Assembly (NCBI RefSeq): GCF_004664715.2
Contig: NC_051075.1
Coordinates: 27,274,715-27,338,714, forward strand
DNA length: 64,000 bases
From: Peromyscus leucopus
Lineage: Eukaryota > Chordata > Mammalia > Rodentia > Cricetidae
Reading direction: 5' to 3'
The translations under genes were made by a program, and so were the position numbers. Below, piece after piece: positions 56,061 to 64,000 of this stretch (position 1 is its first letter; each line of letters begins with the position of its first letter). The notes beneath the pieces are model-generated. The model saw nothing but the letters and a program-made list of their open reading frames with translations, was not told the DNA's origin and did no database searches.

Positions 56061-56695
56061 GTTCAAAGGGAACTCCAGGTCTCCAGTTCCCCAAACTCCC
56101 CAAGGCGGTCCATATATACAGAAAAGAGTTTAATCTGGACTGTAGGATTTCTGGTGGTGAGATAAAAGCCAGCCTTCCTCTGGAACTTTCGAAACCAGTT
56201 CCCCTCTGTCAAAAGGGGTCACATCCCTCGCCCCTGGCAGAAGGGACACATGGCTCCACTGATGTATACCCATGGCTGCATAGCAAACCTACAGGCCTGC
56301 AGGCTCCACTAGTCTCTACTCACAAGTGCTCGTCACATCTCAAATCCCCAGGCCCTTCCCTCCCCCTAGCTACACACCCTCCTCATGACCTGCTGTTCTC
56401 CCTATTCCAGCACCCTTTCTCAACCCCCCTTTCCGCTCACTATTCTCTATCTCTTGCTATCTTACTGTCTCCACTATTCTCTTCTGCTTCCCTGAGCCCT
56501 GGCTGTGTCCAGTCTGCTAGCCATGTTCAGTCTACTTTCTCTCTCTGCCCTGGTCTCCTCCCACATGCCATCCTGTTCTCTCTCTCATATCGACAATGAA
56601 AACCTTAACCATGTCTGCAGTTCCTTTACTACACCGCCTCACATACAACCAGGACATGCAGTTTACATATCTATTCTCTTGTGGAAGGGCATCTT
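56061..56695. other. C/T-rich unclassified sequence
   Basis: An open plus-strand frame (56054-56599, 181 codons) rich in Ser, Pro and Leu results from pyrimidine richness. The segment CATATCGACAATGAAAACCTTAACC near its end resembles the end of an LTR, so an old LTR is possible. Confidence 0.3.
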
Positions 56696-56699
56696 TTAT

Positions 56700-57595
56700 T
56701 GCTTCACCTTCTTTTTTATTTAAGATTTTTTTCTCTTTACATACCAACCATAGTCTCTCTCCCCTCTCTTCCTCCCACTCCCTCCCACCTTCCCCCCCCC
56801 ATCAACTCCTCAGAGTGGGTAAGGCCTCCCTTGGGTAGTCAACAGAGTCTAGCATACCAAGTTGGGGCAGGACCAAGCCCCTCCCACTGCATCAAGGCTG
56901 AGCAACGTATCCCACAATAGCGAATGGGATCTAAAAAGCCAGTTCATGCACCCAGGATAAGTCCTGGTCCCATTGCCAGGGGCCCCACACACAGATCAAG
57001 CCACACAGCTGTCACCCACATTCAGAGGACCTAGTTTGGTCCCATGTAGGCTCCCCAGCTGTCAGTCCACAGAGTCCGTGAACTCTCTCTAGCTTGGGCC
57101 AGCTGTCTCTGTGTTTTTCCCCATCGTGATCTTGACCTCCCTTGCTCCCCTCCTCCCTCTCTTCAACTGAACTCCAGGAGCTCGGTCAAGTGCTGGGCTG
57201 TGGATCTCTGCATCTGCTTCCATTAGTCACTGGATGTAGGTTCTATGATGACAAATAGGGTAGTCACCCATATGAGTACAGGGGAAGGCTAGTTTGGGCA
57301 CCCTCTCCACTATTACTAGGAGTCTTAGCAGGGCTTGTTCTTGTGGGTTCCTGGGGATTTCCCTAACACCAGGTTTCTCCCTAACCCCATAATGGCTCCC
57401 TCTATCAAGATATTTCTTTCATTGCTCTCCCTCTCTGTCCCTCCCCCAACTTGGCCATCTCGATCCCTCATGTTCCCACCCTCCTCCCCTCCCCTTTACT
57501 CTCCCTCCTAGTTTACCCAGGAGATATTAACCATTTCCCCTTCCTGGAGTGAGCGATCTATGGGTGTCCCCGTTAGGATCCTCCTCTTGACCTAA
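56700..57595 (-). mobile_element. Rodent L1, reverse orientation, about 0.9 kb
   Basis: GAGTGGGTAAGGCCTCCCTTGG, AGCAACGTATCCCACAATAG, CCCATTGCCAGGGGCCCC, CCCAGCTGTCAGTCC and TTACCCAGGAGATATTAACC follow the reverse order of a well-known rodent L1 segment. No coding frame survives. Confidence 0.75.
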
Positions 57596-57599
57596 CTGT

Positions 57600-58270
57600 T
57601 GAAGGACATTTTGATTATTTCTACATTTTAGGAATTGTGATTAAAGCTGTTCTAATATTTGTAGGGTTTTGTTTACTTGTACGTTTTCACCCTCTCTAAG
57701 GCAGTTCCTGCCTCCAGGTTTCTGCCCTGCATGAGTTTCTGCCCTGACTTCCTTCAGTAATGGACCACAATGTGGAAGTCTGAACCAAATAAACCTTTTC
57801 TTCTCCAACTTGCTTTTGGTCATGGTGTTTCATCACAGCAATAGAAACCCTAACTAGGAAACAGGGTTTCTCTGTGTAGCCCTGGCTGTCCTGGAACCTG
57901 CTGTGTTGACTGGGCTGGCCGCAAACTTAGAGATGTTTCGTAAAAATACGAAAGAGTATGATTACTGGATTGTATGGTAAGAATTTGTGTAGATTTTAAG
58001 AAACTACCAAAGTGTCTTCCATAGTGGCTTACCATTTTTCCTCTCTATCAGTGAGGAGTGATGGTTTGTGTGTCTAAATACTTTTGTATCTTCGCCTTCC
58101 TGATAGATGTGTAGTGACTTGCCATTTCTGTTCTAATGTTCAATTTCTTCACAGCATATGATGTGAAACATCCTTCATGTGCATTTTTTTGCCATTATAA
58201 TTCTCCTTGTAATGGTGCTTTATCAAATTTGTCTTTGCATGGTATTTATCCCGTCTATGATTTTTTTCAT
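57600..58270 (+). mobile_element. Ancient L1M 3' region, interrupted
   Basis: GAAGGACATTTTGATTATTTC, GTGATTAAAGCTGTTCTAATA at the left. After the interruption at 57702-57934 it resumes with GAGTATGATTACTGGATTGT, AAGAAACTACCAAAGTGTC and GATAGATGTGTAGTGAC. Confidence 0.7.
57702..57934 (-). repeat. Copied chimeric fragment (hAT end plus B1 end) inside L1M
   Basis: 233 bp nearly identical to 59955-60170, including the junction between a hAT element and a B1 (CTAACTAGGAAACAGGGTTTC). Truncated on both sides and lacking a poly(A) tail. Confidence 0.85.
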
Positions 58271-59164
58271 CTCATTTTCTTGATTTATACAGTTTTCTAG
58301 AAGGATTGTATAATTTGGGAACAAGATGCGCAGAGATGTAATACGAAGTGGAAAGATATCTTTAGATGGTAAAGTTCTGCAGACAGAAAACATGCTAAGA
58401 ACACAACTAGTTTTTATGAAGAATGAAGAGCCACTCAGAGGATGATGCTGACAGCCTAATGTGACCTGTGAACCCTAGCAAATTATTTACAGGCAGAGTA
58501 ACCAGCCTCCATCAAGCAATTAGCACTATGTGCCCATGTAGCCTTCAACTTTAGTGGACCAATAACTTCTCTCTTTCTTCCTTTTTGAATGGGAATATTT
58601 GTAGCAGTAACCTGTATCTAGTGTTTATTGGCTATTTTTGTTTCTCTAGGTAGAAAATTACCTTTTCAGTTGATAGATTTTCTAATCAAGAGTACTGATA
58701 TTAATTAGGGTAGGGCTTTTTAAACCTTTTTTACTTGTGGCTCTTTTTGCTACAGAAATATTTATAAAACTCTATTTAGATATATGAAAAAAATATATAT
58801 CAATCAAATATTTATTACCAGTAAATAATAAATTTATTTAAAAATAATTATTTTATATATAGTATATATATAATTTTACTTCTTATTAAAGTTGCAAGAA
58901 GATTTGCACACTAATGAGATAAATGAATATTTGATATTGTAGGATGTAGAAAACATTTTTCAAAATTGATCAATATTTTGAGTATATAATTATCAGTACT
59001 GAGAATGCCAATTTTCATAAATTTGTGGTATGAAATGGCAGAAGTATGTTTAAAGTCATTTCAGGAATTGTTGGAAATTTCTTCCTAATCCCAAGCTAAA
59101 GTTCCTTTAACTGCTTTTTTGTGAAACTCAAATCAGCAACTCAAATAGTAATTTTTGAAAACAT
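58271..59164. other. AT-rich intergenic sequence, nothing firm
   Basis: Includes TATATA-rich DNA near 58780-58870. The stretch from 58715 (TTTTTAAACCTTTTTTACTTG) may be an old DNA-transposon end. Confidence 0.4.
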
Positions 59165-59335
59165 TTTTGAGATTATAATTTAATTATAATATTTCTCCCC
59201 TCCTTTTCCTCCCTCCAAACCCTCCATATACATTTCCCCACTCCTTTCAAAGTCATGGCTTCTTTCTTTCTTCCACTAATTGCTATTGCATGCATATATG
59301 TATTTGTATGTACATATATATTCCTAAATATAACC
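59165..59335 (-). mobile_element. Rodent L1 3' end fragment
   Basis: TTTGAGATTATAATTTAATTA, a C/T-rich block and TTTCAAAGTCATGGCTTC. Confidence 0.5.
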
Positions 59336-59368
59336 TGTTGGGTCTATAGAATTTGAACAGTATTTTTT

Positions 59369-59515
59369 TTGAGACAGGGTTTCCTTCCCTATGTAGCTTT
59401 GGAGCCTGTCCTGTAACTCATTCTGTAGACCAGGCTGGCCTCAAACTCACAGAGATCCTCCTGCCTCTGCCTCCTGAGTGCTGGGATTAAAGGCATGTGC
59501 CACCACCGCCTGGCT
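59369..59515 (-). repeat. B1 SINE
   Basis: TTGAGACAGGGTTTCCTTCCC, TGGAGCCTGTCCTGTAACTC to GGCATGTGCCACCACCGCC. Confidence 0.9.
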
Positions 59516-59692
59516 TGAACATTAACTTTAAAACAAGAAATTCAAAGCAACCTAACCCAAACATATACAATTTGATACCTTTTAAGGAATAGCAATAAGA
59601 AAAATAACGTCTATTTGTTGTTGTTGTTGTTGTTATTAAGCTATTGTGTTTCTGTAAGATCAAAAACCTTGTTTTCTTTTCCTAGACAGGGT

Positions 59693-60090
59693 ACACTAGA
59701 TACTTTTATGTCAACTTGACACAAGCTAAAGTCATCTGAGAGGAGGGAACCTTAATTAAGAAAATGCCTCCATAAGATTGGGCTGTAAGGCAAGCCTGTA
59801 GGGCATTTTCTTAATTAGTGATTGATGGGGGAGAGTCCAGCCCATTGTGGGTGGTTGCCATCTCTGGCTGTTGGTCCTGGGTTCTGTAAGAAAGCAGGCT
59901 GAGCAAGCCATGTTGAGAAAACCAGTAAGTGGTCCCTCTCCATGGCCTCTGCATCAGTTCCTGCCTCCAGGTTTCTGCCCTGACTTCCTTCAGTAATGGA
60001 CCACAATGTGGAAGTCTGAACCAAATAAACCCTTTCTTCCCCAATTTGCTTTTGGTCATGGTGTTTCATCACAGCAATAGAAACCCTAAC
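59693..60090 (-). mobile_element. Rodent hAT element (RMER30-like), near full length
   Basis: Starts CTAGATACTTTTATGTCAAC, contains TGATTGATGGGGGAGAGTCC and ends CATCACAGCAATAGAAACCC-TAACTAGG. Confidence 0.8.
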
Positions 60091-60230
60091 TAGGAAACAG
60101 GGTTTCTCTGTGTAGCCCTGGCTGTCCTGGAACCTGCTGTGTTGACTGGGCTGGCCACAAACTTAGAGATTCACCTGCCTCTGCCTCCCAAGCACTGGGA
60201 TTAAAGGCATGTACCACCACCCCTGATTGA
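60091..60230 (-). repeat. B1 SINE adjoining the hAT end
   Basis: AAACAGGGTTTCTCTGTGTAG to GGCATGTACCACCACCCC. Its first 79 bp with the hAT end are the donor of 57702-57934. Confidence 0.9.
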
Positions 60231-61300
60231 GCAATGAACTTTGTATGTACAATAAACCTCTCACAGTTTACAACATACCTTAGTCTTAAATGTGAGCCCA
60301 GATGTTTCAGGCAGTGTGAGAGCATGCTCAGTATAATTGTACTTGTGTGTTCAGAACCAAGCATCAGTGAAGTTGTGCTATGTAACATGGACCAGCAACT
60401 CCACAAGTAACTAGGATTCATTATACATTTCATTTTGATTTTTGGTCATCATACATTCAGAGACTTTTCAGTGTTACCAGTTGTTTTTACAACCCCATCA
60501 TCAGCATGACCCCACATGGGCTTGGGTCCAACAGTTTAAGAAGCTGGGCTTTTGGTGATGTTCTTGAGGGTCTGTGTCTATGAAGTGAATCCATACTGGG
60601 ACCTTAAGCCTGAGGGGAAGGAATAAGTGTGTCTTGCCTGTGGTAGTTATGGAAGCAAGATATGAACTACCGAAGTCAGGGTGTGGACTTATGCTGTATT
60701 TTCCAAAATTAGATTTATTGATATTTTAGGGCCACGTGCTCTTCTAATGCCTTGCCTCAACTTTTCAAGGGATGCAGTTTATTTCCCCTCCGCTAGCACG
60801 TAAGTTGGACTTTCACTGATAGAATGTAGAAGAACACTGTATGACTTTTAAGGATATATCAAGAAAGACAGTGTTGCTTCCTCCTGGCTGTCTCAGGATG
60901 TTACCTGGGAAGCAGCCACCAGCTGCTTTGACAGTGTGAGGAAGGTGATATAGGTCCTCTGCCACCAGCTAAGGTCTAGCTACAATGTTGGTGATTGAAC
61001 TCTTGTGTTAATGCCTAGCCTCCTTTCTTACCACCTGAGGAAAAGAGGAGCCAAGATGCCTCTTAGAATGTATCCAAATATTGTTTCTTTGGGCCACTAA
61101 ATATTGGGCCTTCCCCCCCTTCCCCATGTAGCCATGTACTAACTAAAACAACTAATTGAAATTTTTAGGCTTATTCTTTAAGTTTTGGTAATAAAGTTTA
61201 TACTGGCTTCATAAATGAGCTGGGAAACATTTCACTTTTTTATTTGTCATGAAATAATTTAAGTAACATTGTATTACTTTAAAATCACATTGTGTCCTCT
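60231..61300. other. Intergenic sequence, nothing recognised
   Basis: About 1 kb without an identified repeat or gene. Confidence 0.5.
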
Positions 61301-61304
61301 AAAC

Positions 61305-61365
61305 TTCAGGGGGCACGTGCCTGTAATCTCAGCACTCAGGAAGTTGAAGCAGGAGGATTGCAACT
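61305..61365 (+). repeat. B1 SINE fragment
   Basis: GGGGCACGTGCCTGTAATCTC-AGCACTCAGGAAG, only the left third. Confidence 0.65.
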
Positions 61366-61404
61366 TTGGTAAGAGGGTTTCAAAAAATCAAACCAAGGGC
61401 CTGG

Positions 61405-61854
61405 TGTTATTTGTTTTTGCTGTTTGGGGGGCTCGCCACCCAGCTCCCAAATAAATCACAGATGGAGGCTTATTCTTAATTATGAATGCCTGGCCTTAGC
61501 TTGGCTTGTTTCTTGCTAGCTTTTTTATCTTTAATTATCCCCATCTGTCTTTTGCCTCTGGGCTTTTACCTCTATTTCTGTTTACCTTTCTTTCTTACTC
61601 CATTGCTGGTTGTGTAGCTCGCCCCTGGTGTCTTTCTCCTTCTCTTGCTCCTAGATCTTTCCTTTCCCAGATTTCTCCTTCTATTAATTCTTTCTGCCTG
61701 CCAGCCCCACCTATCCTTTCTCCTGCCTTGCTATTGGCCATTCAGCTCTTTATTGAACCATCAGGTATTCTAGACAGGCACAGTAACACAGCTTCACAGA
61801 GTTAAACAAATGCAACAGAAACAAAAGTAACACACCTTAAAATAATATTCCTCA
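61405..61854 (-). mobile_element. LTR, class II ERV, family B
   Basis: Plus strand starts TGTTATTTGTTTTTGCTG and ends ACACACCTTAAAATAATATTCC-TCA, the reverse of the copies at 534 and 39092. No matching target duplication was found. Confidence 0.8.
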
Positions 61855-61857
61855 TCA

Positions 61858-62004
61858 AGCTAGAGAGATGACTCAGTGGTTAAGTCTCTTGATGCAGAAG
61901 ATCAGGGTTCAGTTGCTAGCACCTCTGTGGGGCAGCTCACAACTGTCTGTAACTTTAGCTCTAGGGAATTAAACACCCTCTTTTGCCATCTTTGGGCATT
62001 GGCA

Positions 62005-62043
<39 letters not shown>

Positions 62044-62082
62044 ACATGTGTGTGTGCATATGCACACAAATAAAATATTAAA
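61858..62082 (+). repeat. B2/B3 SINE with (TG)n
   Basis: AGCTAGAGAGATGACTCAGTGG, GCAGCTCACAACTGTCTGT, TG repeat at about 62008-62037, tail AAATAAAATATTAAAAAAAG. Confidence 0.8.
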
Positions 62083-62208
62083 AAAAGACAAAAAGTTAGA
62101 ACTGAAGTTCTAACTGAGTATATCATTTTTGTTTTTTGAAATAATAATCACCTTTCCAATCTCTTCTTTGATGATTGGCCATTTTGAGATTTGTTCCTGG
62201 CTTAATTT

Positions 62209-62212
<4 letters not shown>

Positions 62213-62246
<34 letters not shown>
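62213..62246. repeat. (TA)n microsatellite
   Basis: About 16 TA units. Confidence 0.9.
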
Positions 62247-62247
<1 letters not shown>

Positions 62248-63779
62248 TCATTAAATTATATATTTCTTTTTTATTCCTAGTTTTTCCAGTGGTTTTTTTC
62301 CTTAACTTTTCAAACAGAATCACAAGGAATAGTTAGAATTCTTCGTTCTTTCTGCTGCCCCCACTCCCACATCAACAGTTAGATTTATTATCTTTATTTG
62401 CTCTCTCTTAAAATTTTCCTTTAATTATGTCCCTTCTTAAAAAGAGCTTAAACAGAAGGCATATGCAGGTTTAGCGACTTTGCTTCATAATGAAAGCATT
62501 TAGGAATATAATATTTACCTAACTCTGGGTGTTACTGTGTTCTGTAATTTTTAAAAATAAAATCATTAATTTTTCCATTGATTTCTTGATGAGTTTTTGA
62601 TTTCTAGCTTTGAACAGGAATTGGTTTTCAAACCATTAAAATCTTTCAAGTAATTTACCAATCATTTATTCATAAAATTGAATTACAGTCAGTGAATTAT
62701 AGTCAGTGGCCTGTTAAATGTTTATCCTAAAATATTAATTATGATTTGCTTTGTGGAAAGTTTTATTAAAAACATAGTTTTGTCTTTGAACTTAAAAGTC
62801 TATACATTGACTAAAAACACAGTCAGTGTAGATAACCTTAGGAAGACCCAGCCTGGGGACCTGTCTGAATTTGTGAGTTAGAGAATTTAGGAGGGAGAAA
62901 TATCTAAAAGTCTAGCACACCACACAGAGAGAAACAAATTACCACAGCTATTTAATTAAGGATTCCTTTTCCCATCTCCGTTCTGTGAAACTTTTCAGAG
63001 CTTACAAATCATCAAAATAATGGTATGAACCAAGGAAGCAGAAAACAGAATTAGGTAAATGGAAACAATACAAAAGAGAGCCAAGAAACGGATCTGTAGG
63101 CTTGGAAGTCAGCCAGTCCACACAGAAACATGTAAGGCTCATGGAGAGCCATTGGGGAGACGAATTGATGGAACACCTTGTGAGTTTGAGAGTATAGAGA
63201 ATAGATTTACATAAGTTTTGGAGTACTTGGTGAATAAATTAATGTCAAGCAATAGAAAAATAAAGAAAACAGAATTCTCGAGTCTAGAGAAAATAGCTAT
63301 AATAAGCACATACAATTTAATAATTAACATAGTCATTATAAAAAGAATCAATCAAAATAATGCATATTGATTTATCATAACATGGTAAAATGATACTAGT
63401 TGGTAAGGAAACCAAAGTCTGTGCTAAAGACAAAGAAATTCTCATCTTCTGTAATAACACTAGTAAATAATGAATGTAACTAAGTTAGTAAAAATATAAA
63501 ACTGTAAAAATATTATTTAGAGATTGAGGGCAAAATCCAGTAACTAGCAAAAAGATTTGAAAGCAGTTCAGGAGTAAGAAGTTTCCTGTGTGTGGGATAC
63601 TAATGTTTTGTGGATAAATCTTGTGATTTTAAATGATGCTTCTGTTCAACTATGCCAAAAATAAGCCCAAACTAAATTCAAGCAGACGCAGATAAATCCT
63701 GAAGAATGATAGAGACTCGATGGATCCAAGGGACACAATACTAGAGCTTAGAGATTAAACAAAAAGAAAAGAATCTTTT
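62247..63779. other. 1.5 kb AT-rich, repeat-poor intergenic DNA
   Basis: No transposon or gene recognised; the longest featureless tract of the right half. Confidence 0.5.
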
Positions 63780-63972
63780 AAGGTGGCCACTCAGTGAAGT
63801 GCTTGCCATACAAGCAGGAACACCTGAGCTTGATCCCCAGAAACCATGTAAAAAGTATGACACGGTGCTGTGCATTTGTAATTCAAGCTCTGGGAAGGTG
63901 GAGGCAGGCAGAACCCTGGCACTTACTGGTTAGTAGTCTAGTTTACTTGACAAGTCCCAGGTCCCAGGGAGA
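63780..63972 (+). repeat. B4/RSINE-type composite SINE
   Basis: A tRNA-like head (CACTCAGTGAAGTGCTTGCC, CCTGAGCTTGATCCCCAG) followed by a B1-like half (TGCATTTGTAATTCAAGC, GGAGGCAGGCAG) and GAGAATCTGTCTCAG. Confidence 0.7.
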
Positions 63973-64000
63973 GAATCTGTCTCAGAAAAAAAGGGGAAAA

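Noticed and set aside
56054..56599. 181-codon Ser/Pro/Leu-rich frame
   Set aside because: Caused by pyrimidine-rich sequence without stops; no recognisable domain and an LTR-like end.

Overview
The window is a stretch of mammalian nuclear DNA from a muroid rodent. It is crowded with rodent SINEs (B1, B2/B3, B4-type composites), URR1-type hAT transposons and class II ERV solo LTRs. Several of these are forms I associate with the cricetid branch (hamsters, voles, deer mice) rather than Mus. The cricetid placement is inference from repeat flavour; muroid rodent is secure.

The window holds one protein-coding gene I can defend, on the minus strand: Fbxo33, an F-box protein and substrate receptor of an SCF ubiquitin ligase. 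Its four coding exons are 30247-29622, 8280-8170, 7126-6441 and 4745-4474. They splice in frame at GT-AG sites into 1695 nt (564 codons plus stop). The 3' UTR probably ends near 2710. The 5' end lies in a CpG island (about 29590-30960) with a palindromic CRE, an ETS site, an E-box and GC boxes, including a perfect 19-bp tandem duplication. Intron 1 is 21.3 kb and mostly repeats; introns 2 and 3 are 1.0 and 1.7 kb.

Everything right of about 31 kb looks intergenic. In human and mouse the region upstream of FBXO33 is a gene desert, and this window agrees: I found no exon, processed gene copy or RNA gene there. It contains LTRs, hAT elements, L1 and L1M remnants, SINEs, microsatellites and long unique AT-rich tracts without a gene.

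The notable features are mostly genome-dynamics events. (1) A 226-bp element at 55587-55812 matches the horizontally transferred SPIN hAT family and sits inside another hAT element. (2) There are about a dozen class II LTRs from five families, many with perfect 6-bp target duplications. (3) A 233-bp chimeric transposon fragment at 57702-57934 is a near-identical copy of 59955-60170 dropped into an old L1, like a templated repair insertion. (4) A diverged duplication lies just upstream of the gene (31028-31170 and 31686-31818). (5) Fbxo33 itself has a weak first start codon, an arginine-rich N-terminus carried on a CGG repeat, and a second in-frame ATG just before the F-box. I saw no intact viral or transposon reading frame, CRISPR array or bacterial-type system, and I do not claim an undescribed biological system here.
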